From: Nitrospira sp.
GTDB taxonomy: Bacteria > Nitrospirota > Nitrospiria > Nitrospirales > Nitrospiraceae
Reading direction: 5' to 3'
Assembly: GCA_005116835.1 (NCBI GenBank)
Contig: SWDM01000019.1
Span: forward strand, 1 to 64,000
DNA: 64,000 bases
In this document: one piece after another, positions 33,651 through 41,459 of the stretch
Layout of the letters: each line of letters begins with the position of its first letter
Numbering within the stretch: the stretch's first letter is position 1
Program-made: the position numbers and the translations under genes
Notes under the pieces: model-generated
Told to the model about the DNA's origin: nothing
The model's database searches: none
What the model saw: only the letters and a program-made list of their open reading frames with translations

Positions 33651-35647
33651 CATTTAGACCTCAACACCGTCCATTGGGGATCGTGATAATCCTCACCCAC
33701 TTGCTGCCATTTGTGGCCTTTGCCCCGTGACAGCGCCGACTTGACCGTGGAAAGGGGAATATCCAGGTCGTCGCTAATGCCTTTGGCGGTCCTGAGCCTG
33801 CCGTCTTCGAGGAGATTCCTGATTCTGGACGGGGTCGCCAACTTCTTCTGAAGCGCGGGCACGTTGGCGAGGTCTTCAGCGTCCACCCGGACCTGCTCGG
33901 GTGAAAAGGTGAGGCGGAAGCCTAGGGGCGGATGCTTCGAGCTAAAGTTGTGCTTCGTGTGAGACAAGGCCAGGGTGACGGGGTGCTCCTCATCGGCCTT
34001 GCTGAGTTCCCAGACATTGCGAGCTAACTCTCTGAAGAACACGGTCCCAAAGGCCGTGCGCTCTTGCCCTTCCACGACAGATTTTGACGTATGGGCCAGG
34101 ACCAACGACGCGCAGTTGATCTTTCGTAAGGCCCGCTGAAGGGTGATGGCCGCCTCCGGTGAACTGAGTTCAGCTCCGCAGGCCATCGCCGCACTATCGA
34201 CGATCACGAGCTTGACGTGATGCTCCGCCACAAAGGCCGCAATCGTATGGGCTTCTTGATGGAGCGGCAGCTCGCAGCGTCGATAGAAAGGCGTATGCCG
34301 GGAGAACTCCGGGTGTCCGGCTTGGAGGGCCTTGAGTCGCCCGCCCAAGGTCTCAGCATTCAACTCCCAATCCAGATACAAGACTGAGACCTTCAGCCCC
34401 GCAACCCCGGCATGACAGCCCCCATGGCAGGCCACGAGGGCGAAGAAAAGCGCAAGGTAGCTTTTGCAGCTCCCGCCGGGCGCATAGATCAAGGTTTGAT
34501 GCCCTTGGTAGATGATCGGGTTCAGGAGAAATGGCACCGTGGCCGAGGCCGAGGGAATCAAGGTGATGATGGGCTCGCCCTGTCGATGGTGCTTGAGGAC
34601 GAGACTGCACGCCCGCTGAAGCAGGATTTTCCACGGAACGGACACCGCCACGGCTTTCAAGCTACCGGCCAGCTTGCCTTGCCCGCTATCCGATTGCAGA
34701 CCGAGTTTGCATCCGCTCAAAATTTCCGTCGCGCCGATCACGATCGCAACTTCTGCATAGACGCTATCTCGTGCATCGGTCAATCGCTCAAAAGTGATGG
34801 ATACACTATGCTTCGGTGAACGGACGGTATAGTGGCCAGCCACTTCGGTAACGACTAACTCATCGGCACCATTCTGTTTGATTGCCTCATGCGTTGCCTG
34901 TTTTTCTTTCCACTTTTGCCACCAGGCCGCCAGCGTACTGAATCGAGGGTCATCTAAGGTGAGCCGTTCGAGTTTCGGCCAGCTCTGTTCCACGTCATGG
35001 CCGGGCACGAGGAGCCAGTCATCAAGGCCTGCCTTCGCTCCGTGAATATCTGGCAGCATCACGAACTGAACCGACGCCCGGCGCTGTTGTAGGTCTTTGG
35101 CGAGAGCGAAGAACCCGGCGAGGATCTGCATCTCTTTGCCCTCGTGCCAGGCGTCTGAATCAGGGCAGATCAGGACCGAGCGGTTTGGCCACTGAAATTC
35201 GTCCAACATGGGGAGGGTAAGCGTGTCGCCATTGTCGAGCGTCGATCGCCAGCACCAGACCCCGCCAATACCCGCCGTGGTGAGCCCATGCTGACAGGCT
35301 GCCGCCGCTTTCTTTTCGCCTTCTGTGATTACGAGTTCTGTTGTGGAATGTCGCGCGACGTTCTGCCAGCCAAGGAGCGGGGCAAGGTACAGATGAGGCG
35401 ATGAGTCCGGCGGTTGCCAGTACTTCATCTTGCGCCCCTGGGCATCCACGACTTCCGGTACGAACTTGAGACGGGAGAAGCAATTGAGGGTTCCATCGAG
35501 GCGGAAGTAGGGGATGGCATAGGCGGACGTGGCCGACTTGATCGGGATCTCTTTCGGTCGGACGCCTTCGCAGTGCATGCGCGTGATCGTGTCATCCGTG
35601 AGGCCGGATCGGCGAAGGTCAGAAATCTGGTCTGGTGACAATGCCAT
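33650..35647 (-). CDS. Primase-helicase (DUF3854 + RepA-like AAA ATPase)
   Basis: 665 residues from the ATG at 35647 (GTG at 35650 overlaps the upstream stop). The N-terminal half is a DUF3854/Toprim-like primase: LVITEGEKKAAAA (about 107-118) and ICPDSDAWHEG. The C-terminal half is a RecA-fold RepA-type helicase: Walker A YAPGGSCKSYLAL (389-401) and DWE in VLYLDWELNAETL, then LAHTSKSVVEGQ. A cysteine stands where the P-loop normally has glycine before Lys396. A winged-helix tail (TAKGISDDLDIPLSTVKSAL) ends it. It probably starts replication at the adjacent iterons, like the alpha protein of P4 or Rep of PICIs. Confidence 0.85.
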   Translation of the reverse strand: MALSPDQISDLRRSGLTDDTITRMHCEGVRPKEIPIKSATSAYAIPYFRLDGTLNCFSRLKFVPEVVDAQGRKMKYWQPPDSSPHLYLAPLLGWQNVARHSTTELVITEGEKKAAAACQHGLTTAGIGGVWCWRSTLDNGDTLTLPMLDEFQWPNRSVLICPDSDAWHEGKEMQILAGFFALAKDLQQRRASVQFVMLPDIHGAKAGLDDWLLVPGHDVEQSWPKLERLTLDDPRFSTLAAWWQKWKEKQATHEAIKQNGADELVVTEVAGHYTVRSPKHSVSITFERLTDARDSVYAEVAIVIGATEILSGCKLGLQSDSGQGKLAGSLKAVAVSVPWKILLQRACSLVLKHHRQGEPIITLIPSASATVPFLLNPIIYQGHQTLIYAPGGSCKSYLALFFALVACHGGCHAGVAGLKVSVLYLDWELNAETLGGRLKALQAGHPEFSRHTPFYRRCELPLHQEAHTIAAFVAEHHVKLVIVDSAAMACGAELSSPEAAITLQRALRKINCASLVLAHTSKSVVEGQERTAFGTVFFRELARNVWELSKADEEHPVTLALSHTKHNFSSKHPPLGFRLTFSPEQVRVDAEDLANVPALQKKLATPSRIRNLLEDGRLRTAKGISDDLDIPLSTVKSALSRGKGHKWQQVGEDYHDPQWTVLRSK

Positions 35648-35952
35648 CACAACTTTGGCTCCAGGATGCGATGGCCAAGGAGGTGCAATTCATCCCTGAC
35701 GATCGGCCACACCGACAACTCGACGAACCAAACACCGTGTTTCGGAAGCCAACCGCCGACGGTTCGATGCTCTGTCCCAACCTGATACACCGCAAGCAGC
35801 GCTTTGAGCCGAGAGACAAGCGCCGCGTCGTACTCAAAGCGTAACCGGACCACGGTATCGAGGCCGACACGACTCTGAAACGGTTGAAACCGATCGACAT
35901 GAATGGTGAGCGTAGGGGCTTGCGTGCCGGTTTGTGGTTTGCTAGAGTTCAT
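35647..35952 (-). CDS. Hypothetical protein, upstream partner of the primase-helicase
   Basis: 101 residues (MNSSKPQTGTQAPTLTIHVD), mixed alpha/beta with RLRFEYDAALVSRLKALLAV and LPKHGVWFVELSVW. The stop TGA overlaps the start region of the primase-helicase gene, so the two are translationally coupled. GGAG lies upstream. Possibly a primase accessory subunit; no family recognised. Confidence 0.6.
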   Translation of the reverse strand: MNSSKPQTGTQAPTLTIHVDRFQPFQSRVGLDTVVRLRFEYDAALVSRLKALLAVYQVGTEHRTVGGWLPKHGVWFVELSVWPIVRDELHLLGHRILEPKL

Positions 35953-36018
35953 TGCCGTTCACTCCGAGTGTTTACCGCTGTCTGGGATTCGCCTCCCGGT
36001 CAGCGGTTTTTTATTGTG

Positions 36019-36207
36019 TTACAACCGCACAGGCTCGCTTTCGCTCGGCACCCGCCGATACAGTCGGCGTAATTCCTCCACGACCTTGGGCCCGTATACT
36101 CGCCAGCCGTTCCGATCCCGTTCGGCCTTCAAGACTCCCTTCGCCCCCAATCGCCGAATTGTTGACGGATGAATGCCGGTCTGTTCTGCCACCTCTCCGA
36201 TAAGCAT
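36019..36207 (-). CDS. MerR-like helix-turn-helix regulator
   Basis: 62 residues, one short winged-helix: LIGEVAEQTGIHPSTIRRLG followed by AERDRNGWRVYGPKVVEELR, as in MerR N-domains and phage excisionases. A strong GGGAGGG site precedes the ATG at 36207. It diverges from the CGNR-type gene at 36350, so it may be the lysogeny or replication switch of the element. Confidence 0.75.
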   Translation of the reverse strand: MLIGEVAEQTGIHPSTIRRLGAKGVLKAERDRNGWRVYGPKVVEELRRLYRRVPSESEPVRL

Positions 36208-36349
36208 GTGGTGCCCTCCCTTTTTGTTGCCAGCAAGATTGCAATTCCTGCTTAAGCTAGGCTATTGTATAGTTGATGGCGTATTAATCAGTCAATGCGC
36301 AACTGCGCAAAACTGCCAGAGTTGCGACTTATCTGTGGGAGGGTATCCA
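36208..36349. promoter_or_regulatory. Divergent control region with TGCGCAA direct repeats
   Basis: 142 bases between the divergent MerR-like gene and the zinc protein gene. TGCGCAA occurs twice in tandem (at about 36297 and 36305), next to an AT-rich stretch, and could be the operator of the MerR-like protein. No exact promoter was assigned. Confidence 0.45.
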
Positions 36350-37069
36350 ATGGCGGGAAAAGTTTATACTAACTGGTTATCCGCAACTGAGAAGAAGGCG
36401 GCACTCAAGCGTATCGGCTATCATCGGTACAGGGGGAGTAGGGCAGAACTAGAGGTGGATCTGTGGAACGTCTTGAATTGGTTTGTTCAGTTAGGGAACT
36501 CGTGCACACCATTCAGTGACATGCCTATGGCAGAAGTGGAGTTGTTGACGCAAGAGTACCGAGCACTACAGGAAGAAGATCACCCGCCTGGCGTTCCCCA
36601 TGGGCTTGTTCAAAATATCGTGACGATCAGTGACCTTGAGAAATTCCGAGCGACCGTCCGTCTACACACGGAGCAACTAGCCGATACGGGTCAGACGAGG
36701 TTCGGCCCGTTCACGCTCGAAAGAAGTGTCTACATTCTCGACCATGGTGAATCGGAGATCGTTGTAGGAGAGTACGTTGAGCCCTTTCATGGGCAAGGGT
36801 TGCTGCTGCTCCTGTCTAGCTTGGTGCAGCGAGTGGGGCTTGCGATTCGTCGATGTCCGCATTGTCGAGAGGTCTTTCTCAAACCCAGGCGTGACGCCAA
36901 GGCCTGTTCCCGGACCTGCCAAGCTAACGCGTATGCGCGTCATCAGCGGGAAGCTGCACAGAGGAAGAAGGTGCGCATGAGTGAGAAACGGAAGAATCGG
37001 GGACGAAATGTTGGCAAGAGTCAGAAGCGACAACCTGGCGCCACGATTCAGCGGCTGGGGAAAGGCTAG
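36350..37069 (+). CDS. CGNR/zinc-finger-type protein
   Basis: 239 residues from the ATG at 36350 (GGGAGGG upstream; the longer frame from 36173 overlaps the divergent gene). The C-terminal part holds a zinc finger RRCPHCREVFLKPRRDAKAC followed by SRTCQANAYARHQREA, that is, RCxxC...CSxxC plus RxxR, as in CGNR-type fingers. A very basic tail (KRKNRGRNVGKSQKRQ) follows. The N-terminal 150 residues are of unknown type. Likely a DNA- or RNA-binding regulator in the satellite control region. Confidence 0.7.
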   Translation: MAGKVYTNWLSATEKKAALKRIGYHRYRGSRAELEVDLWNVLNWFVQLGNSCTPFSDMPMAEVELLTQEYRALQEEDHPPGVPHGLVQNIVTISDLEKFRATVRLHTEQLADTGQTRFGPFTLERSVYILDHGESEIVVGEYVEPFHGQGLLLLLSSLVQRVGLAIRRCPHCREVFLKPRRDAKACSRTCQANAYARHQREAAQRKKVRMSEKRKNRGRNVGKSQKRQPGATIQRLGKG

Positions 37070-37234
37070 AAAAGTTGGGAGGCGGGGAACACGTGATGTT
37101 GGGTCACTGAACAACTACGTGAACGCCACTCGGGCTAAGAAGTGGCTGCAAGTGGGGTAAGAAATTGAATAACAATGACAAATCATCGTAATTCTGCAAA
37201 GGTGAAATTGACAGATGGCTAGACCAGGGAGCGG

Positions 37235-37264
37235 TTGCAAGACGCTGAAGTGGCACCTTATAAT
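37235..37264 (+). promoter_or_regulatory. Probable sigma70-type promoter for the cargo operon
   Basis: TTGCAA (37235-37240), 18-base spacer, then a perfect TATAAT (37259-37264). It lies about 93 bases upstream of the start codon at 37357. The rest of the 287-base gap to the zinc-protein gene shows no other gene. Confidence 0.6.
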
Positions 37265-37356
37265 GACCGAGACCCAACTAGTTCATCTGCGTGTGCGCAT
37301 TGTTTTTGTGCTAACTATCCTGACATGAACAACTCTTTCTAGGGACGACGGGTGCA

Positions 37357-37998
37357 ATGAACCTAACCGAGTCTCGCCCTCAAAGCCTAAACATTGTTTT
37401 TTTATACGACACTGTCGAGGTCAAGAAACTCCCGCTTGATCCGATAAAGTCCTCCACTAAGTTTGACATGATCTCCCTTCTTCCCAATGACGTTATGGGA
37501 GGAGTTCTTGTCCTCGCAAGCGATCCTCTCAAGGCTAAAATTACCATTCAGCCAAACAGGCTTGAATATGTCGATGAGCAGCACGATATGCCATTTCACG
37601 AGAGAGGCCTAGGTGAGCTGTGGAATGTCCTTCGATGCATGCAGAGTCTTTCGATTCAGTCATTTGGGATCAATTTTTTCCTCCTCAATACATCGACCCA
37701 TGAGAAGGGGGCTGGTGGGTTCATAGCAGAGCACTACATAAAGAATGCAGCGGCATTGGAAGCACAGTTCGCTCAACCGATGCTTTCGGCCTCAGCTCGA
37801 ATTTTGTTCGGCACACAAGATCACTACAGGGATCTCCGAATAACGCCAATTGAGATTGGGAGCAAGGATCTTCAGTTTCAGTACCATCTTCACCAGGATA
37901 TACGTATCGCTGAAACAGAGAAACTTATCCAGACAATCACGCAGTCATTCGAAGCTAGTTGGAAGGAATGTCGAGAGTGGATCGCGAAACTTCCATAG
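37357..37998 (+). CDS. Cargo gene 1: unknown protein
   Basis: 213 residues beginning MNLTESRPQSLNIVFLYDTV. The protein is soluble with a mixed alpha/beta pattern (VLVLASDPLKAKITIQPNRL; GFIAEHYIKNAAALEAQFAQ) and resembles no family I know. Its 3' end overlaps the next gene by about 31 bases. Codon use looks more AT-rich than in the chromosome around, which suggests recent transfer. First gene of a three-gene set ending in a PIN nuclease. Confidence 0.6.
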   Translation: MNLTESRPQSLNIVFLYDTVEVKKLPLDPIKSSTKFDMISLLPNDVMGGVLVLASDPLKAKITIQPNRLEYVDEQHDMPFHERGLGELWNVLRCMQSLSIQSFGINFFLLNTSTHEKGAGGFIAEHYIKNAAALEAQFAQPMLSASARILFGTQDHYRDLRITPIEIGSKDLQFQYHLHQDIRIAETEKLIQTITQSFEASWKECREWIAKLP

Positions 37999-38573
37999 TC
38001 GGGAACCTGGCCTTGGCCGAACAGTGGCCCAAATTCTCCGACACCGAGGCGGAGCCAGCGCTTAATAGCCAGGTCGCCCCGAACCGCACAACAGCTGCGG
38101 CCAGAAGCTTAAGATTGGTTACCCCCGCTGTATCAAGTGCGAACAAGTCACGGGAACCCGGAGAGAAGTTGGAAACTCTCAAGATACGGGTGCGTGAACT
38201 ATACGACGAGTTTATGAAGTGGCCAGGGTCCTATAATCAACTCCTGTTATCAGGCAGTCTGGATTATTGCCGGTCAGTCATTACTCAGTTGAAGCAAAGC
38301 TCTGGCGAATTGCAGGATAAGATGCTGCCTCTCATTAACGACTACTATAGTCAATGTCAGGGAATCTCTCGGCAGTATCAGAAAGAATTGAACCTGCGAG
38401 CCAAGAGTACATCGGCTTCAGTTACGACATTTATTGAAGAACGATCCTCCGTCAGACGGTTGAACCTGCAAGCGTTACAAGACAAGTTTGAATTGCTTCA
38501 AGAACGCTGCGCCGATGTTCACGTGTATCCCCGCTTAGTAGACCTTGATCCTGCCGACATCCCTGCTGAATAG
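37968..38573 (+). CDS. Cargo gene 2: unknown helical protein
   Basis: About 201 residues from the ATG at 37968 (TTG at 37959 and GTG at 37977 are alternatives), overlapping gene 1 by 31 bases, which implies translational coupling. The first 65 residues are low complexity, the rest is helical with coiled-coil periodicity (LKIRVRELYDEFMKWPGSYN, LNLQALQDKFELLQERCADV). No family known. Its stop is 5 bases before the PIN gene. Confidence 0.6.
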   Translation: MSRVDRETSIVGNLALAEQWPKFSDTEAEPALNSQVAPNRTTAAARSLRLVTPAVSSANKSREPGEKLETLKIRVRELYDEFMKWPGSYNQLLLSGSLDYCRSVITQLKQSSGELQDKMLPLINDYYSQCQGISRQYQKELNLRAKSTSASVTTFIEERSSVRRLNLQALQDKFELLQERCADVHVYPRLVDLDPADIPAE

Positions 38574-38578
38574 ATACC

Positions 38579-39196
38579 ATGCAGCGCTTGGAAGGCTTTT
38601 CTCAGATAGCCTATGACACCAACGTACTAGTTTACTATTGCTTCGAAGTGAGCATCCCAGATGCAAATCCTAAACGTATCATTCGCGCCCAGCTGACACC
38701 TCACACTAAGGCTATTACGGAAACTCTCAAGTCCAATGGCCAAAAGATAACCACAATCCTTGACGCCTACAGAGAGCTTGAGGATGTTGTAAACAAAGTA
38801 GTCGTAAAAGAACTGGACACCCCCAGGGCAAAGCAGATGCTAGGAATCGCAGAGAATGCACCCGTGCGACAGCAAACCAAGTTGCATGTACAGACCGCGG
38901 TTGCGAGGCACATTAAGAAGCTCAAAGCTGCAAGTTGGTTTGTCTTGAATCACGAATTCACTCCTTCGCCAACCGCATTTGCCAGCCTAAGGAGGTTCTT
39001 TGATTCTATACCCCTTGCAGACCTCGGGGATTCTGATCCAGCCTCAGCCGTAGATATTAAGTTAGTCAATTTCGGTGCCGTCTCCCAGATCCCTCTGGTA
39101 ACAAATGATGGAGGAATCCACAAATTCGCTGGTCGGTTACAGGCCGCTGGGCTTGCATACCGTATCTATGACCTAAAGGCGCTCAACCCTTCCTAA
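38579..39196 (+). CDS. Cargo gene 3: PIN-domain nuclease
   Basis: 205 residues. The N-terminal PIN signature IAYDTNVLVYYCF (catalytic Asp about residue 13) and the C-terminal acidic SAVDIKLVNFG, then IPLVTNDGGIHKFAG fit the metal-binding acid set. A helical middle includes AYRELEDVVNKVVV with a likely third acid. PIN proteins cut RNA, as toxins or defence effectors. It is closely followed by no further gene and shares the promoter at 37235 with genes 1 and 2. Neither neighbour resembles a classic antitoxin. Confidence 0.75.
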   Translation: MQRLEGFSQIAYDTNVLVYYCFEVSIPDANPKRIIRAQLTPHTKAITETLKSNGQKITTILDAYRELEDVVNKVVVKELDTPRAKQMLGIAENAPVRQQTKLHVQTAVARHIKKLKAASWFVLNHEFTPSPTAFASLRRFFDSIPLADLGDSDPASAVDIKLVNFGAVSQIPLVTNDGGIHKFAGRLQAAGLAYRIYDLKALNPS

Positions 39197-39290
39197 CTTG
39201 AGGTTGGGGAAATCCCTCGGTAACCTCTACCCGCTGTTTCTGCCTACCTCTTCCGCCAGTCCCACGGCGGCACCGGCTGCGGATCTATCA

Positions 39291-39947
39291 TCATTTCTTT
39301 TGAGGGCGACCTAAGCCCAATTTGTCAGCGAGCCCAGAATGGACAATCTCCTCAAGCAGGTGACGTGCCACGATCTTCGCAGTGAGTCCTCCGATGTGTG
39401 TGGCTTGCCCTGTATCTAGTCTGACTGTACCACTAGAACTGTCTTCGACTTCCTCATAGCCTACCGTATAGAGCTTACCCCCATTTAGAATCGTTACCGA
39501 GCCGGTGTGTTTCAGCAAGTCGCGCGGCCTGATGAGTGTGATCTCTTCTTTGTAACGGTCAAAGTGACTGTCGTGCGTTACGAGGGGGATATTTTCTACG
39601 CGTGCAATGCAGGCATAGAGCAAGTCTGCGCCGTGAAGATGGCTGAAAACGTCATACAGCTTGAGGTCGTGCACCTCCTTCAGAAACCGCTTAGTCACAT
39701 GATAGACCTCGGTATTCTCATAAAATAGCGGGGCGCGTCTAAAAACTGAAGGCCCTTGTTGCTTCTCTCGATATCGGCGTGATTGCGTAGCCTGAAACTC
39801 AAAAAATATTAGACCGGGAACAACCCAGCAGGCCTTATCTTCGTCATGCAGATTCATGAAAAACGAGTAGCAACTGAAGTGCTCAACATCATCGGAGTTC
39901 ACGATGGAGGTGAGAACACTGGCGTCGAGTGCGTATCGTTTTCTCAT
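39291..39947 (-). CDS. PIN-domain protein with C-terminal extension
   Basis: 218 residues. PIN motifs: YALDASVLTSIVN (Asp8), GLIFFEFQAT (Glu) and HGADLLYACIARVENIPLVT, then THDSHFD (last acids). The 80 residues after the PIN core (GKLYTVGYEEVEDSSSGTVR and GLADKLGLGRPQKK) are unlike usual VapC toxins. It converges on gene 3 with 94 bases between the stops. No antitoxin gene adjoins it; its promoter must be in 39948-40111. Confidence 0.7.
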   Translation of the reverse strand: MRKRYALDASVLTSIVNSDDVEHFSCYSFFMNLHDEDKACWVVPGLIFFEFQATQSRRYREKQQGPSVFRRAPLFYENTEVYHVTKRFLKEVHDLKLYDVFSHLHGADLLYACIARVENIPLVTHDSHFDRYKEEITLIRPRDLLKHTGSVTILNGGKLYTVGYEEVEDSSSGTVRLDTGQATHIGGLTAKIVARHLLEEIVHSGLADKLGLGRPQKK

Positions 39948-40111
39948 CAGTGCCAGCCTTCAGTCAGTGTGTTGCACGGGAAAGCGACGGGAAGGGCGAA
40001 TCGAGAAGGGCATCGGAAGCCTCGCAGGGAGGCGTATTGTATGAAGGGAGCGATCGAACTGCAAGGCGAGACTTGGGGAGTAGTGGCATGAAGAGGAACA
40101 GCCAGTGAGCC

Positions 40112-40327
40112 CTATTCCCATCTGCCGCGTACCTCTAGATCGGTGCCTTGGAGTTTTATGGATAAGGTAAAGAATCGATCATCGTCGGTTTCAGATACTT
40201 CCAGCGTGGAAGTGGGAGACCAGCAAATCGCAGTTGAGATATCGCCAGGGTTTAACCGTAACGTTCTCCCGTCCAGCAAGCGCATTATGCCATCTGGTTC
40301 GACTTCATGAAGAGATACCTCTTCCAT
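40112..40327 (-). CDS. Small beta-rich protein at the right end
   Basis: 71 residues from the ATG at 40327 (GGAG lies 5 bases upstream). It reads LHEVEPDGIMRLLDGRTLRL, then NPGDISTAICWSPTSTLEVS, a small beta-barrel type sequence. The longer frame to 40444 crosses the right-end integrase repeat and was not accepted. Probably part of the element; function unknown. Confidence 0.6.
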   Translation of the reverse strand: MEEVSLHEVEPDGIMRLLDGRTLRLNPGDISTAICWSPTSTLEVSETDDDRFFTLSIKLQGTDLEVRGRWE

Positions 40328-40341
40328 AACTTCTCCAATCC

Positions 40342-40367
40342 CTGTGCCCAAGATTGTGCCCGCGAGC
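40342..40367. repeat. Right-end copy of the TGTGCCC repeat pair
   Basis: TGTGCCC at 40343 and 40355, in the same orientation and with the same 12-base spacing as the left-end pair at 25808 and 25820; 23 of 26 bases match. It lies about 100 bases from the right attachment core. Candidate integrase arm-type sites. Confidence 0.55.
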
Positions 40368-40466
40368 AGCTTTATACCACCTCCCGCCACCCCCCCGTCA
40401 CCCCATGAGGCAATAAGAAACCCCTTGTAACCATTGAGGATCACAAGGGGTTCTGATTGCTAACTA

Positions 40467-40511
40467 GGCTTATGAGTCCGCTGCTCTACCAACTGAGCTA
40501 CACCGCCAGAA
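40467..40511. repeat. Attachment-site core, right copy (5' tRNA fragment)
   Basis: Identical to 25703-25747. It is a tRNA fragment (bases 1-41) with no 3' half. Beyond it (40512 onward) lies the original chromosomal sequence that once preceded the tRNA. Confidence 0.9.
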
Positions 40512-40572
40512 AGGATGCAAGGTAACCGGGCGAGATGATACAGGAACGGTTTAGAGACTGTCTAGCCCGCAA

Positions 40573-40590
40573 AGCCCGTGAGAACGGGCT
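40573..40590 (+). terminator. Hairpin followed by a T-rich stretch
   Basis: AGCCCGT (40573-40579), GAGA loop, ACGGGCT (40584-40590), then a T-rich run. It may be a rho-independent terminator, or only a repeat: 40591-40670 contain an imperfect inverted repeat (ATCTGGTTT at 40596 and AAACCAGAT at 40658). Confidence 0.35.
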
Positions 40591-40740
40591 GGTTGATCTG
40601 GTTTGTTTTGTTTATTTCGTTTGTTTGGTTGAGTCAGACCAATCAGATTGACCAGAGAAACCAGATGGACCGACAGAACGGATAGACCGGGCTTGTCCAT
40701 GCGTATTGGTTCTGCCCCATCGTTCCGGTAGACTTGGCGC

Positions 40741-41310
40741 ATGATTGATCTGCTTCCTGCCACCTGTGAACGGGCGATCCTGGAACAATTTCTCAAGGCA
40801 GAGGCTATGGCCCTGTGGGCGGTACGGGCTGCGCAGGCGCAGGATGTCCCGCCAGGGGTTCTAGAGTTCTTGCGCCGCCATGAGGAAGAAGAATCGCAGC
40901 ATCTCAAACAGTTTGAGCTGTTGTTGGGGGTGAATTCGCACGGAAAGACATCTCTCCCCCGTATGCCAAGTCAATGGAGAGTCCTCGCAGTGCATCTCTA
41001 TGGATACGAAACACTGGGGTTGGAGTTCGCAAGGCTATTAGTCGGGTTACGTCCTGATCTGACCTCGATTTTAGAGGATGAAGAGGTCCATGTGGGGTTT
41101 TTCGAGCAGGAAGTCCGCGCTATTCTTGTACAGAGAGGGCCTATGGCAGACGGTGCGCGACAGGCAGCCCAGGCCTGGCGGAGGAGGTTGCCGCCCACAG
41201 TGGCCCGTTATCTTCAGGATGAGAGCTTCTCGCCGTATCGTGATGGGCTTCAGCGGCATATCCTCGGCGTGATCGACGAACGATTTCTAGCCGTGGGATT
41301 GTCGGCGTGA
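40741..41310 (+). CDS. Ferritin-like diiron protein
   Basis: 189 residues, helical, with two ExxH-type metal motifs: HEEEESQHLKQFEL (about 42-55) and EDEEVHVGFFEQEV (about 113-126). This is a ferritin/rubrerythrin-like four-helix bundle, though no rubredoxin domain is present. It may act in iron storage, peroxide removal or as a hydroxylase; the exact role is uncertain. It stands alone in the chromosome just beyond the element's right end. Confidence 0.75.
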   Translation: MIDLLPATCERAILEQFLKAEAMALWAVRAAQAQDVPPGVLEFLRRHEEEESQHLKQFELLLGVNSHGKTSLPRMPSQWRVLAVHLYGYETLGLEFARLLVGLRPDLTSILEDEEVHVGFFEQEVRAILVQRGPMADGARQAAQAWRRRLPPTVARYLQDESFSPYRDGLQRHILGVIDERFLAVGLSA

Positions 41311-41320
41311 TCGGAAAACC

Positions 41321-41441
41321 CGTGAAGCGTGAAGCGTCGTTCGTGAAGCGCAATTCATTTCAGGATTCGGATGCCTCTCGATTCACGAGAAACGTTGCAC
41401 ACCCACTCCCAGCGCTTCACGCTTCACGAACGACGCTTCAC
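41321..41441. repeat. REP-like inverted repeat of CGTGAAGCG units
   Basis: The 30-base segments 41321-41350 and 41412-41441 are inverted copies built from CGTGAAGCG and CGTGAAGCGTCGTTCG units. They flank a 61-base spacer in the gap between the ferritin-like gene and sthA. Shorter relatives (ACGTTTCACGTTTCACG) occur at about 8862. Confidence 0.6.
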
Positions 41442-41459
41442 GATTTGTCTCGCTGGTTT

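Larger units (their letters stand above)
25703..40511. mobile_element. Integrated phage-satellite-like element, about 14.8 kb
   Basis: The element is bounded by a 45-bp direct repeat (25703-25747 and 40467-40511) that contains the first 41 bases of the tRNA plus 4 bases upstream. It carries a tyrosine integrase at the tRNA end, RHH regulators, TerS-TerL packaging genes, a J-domain protein, an AlpA-like HTH protein, an iteron array, a DUF3854/AAA primase-helicase, a MerR-like regulator and cargo with two PIN genes. No major capsid, portal, tail or lysis gene is visible. This gene set fits a helper-dependent phage satellite; a defective prophage that lost its structural genes is the alternative. 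Confidence 0.85.

Noticed and set aside
40112-40444. N-terminal extension of the small right-end gene to 40444
   Set aside because: It crosses the right-end repeat shared with the integrase end; a good ribosome site exists only before the ATG at 40327.
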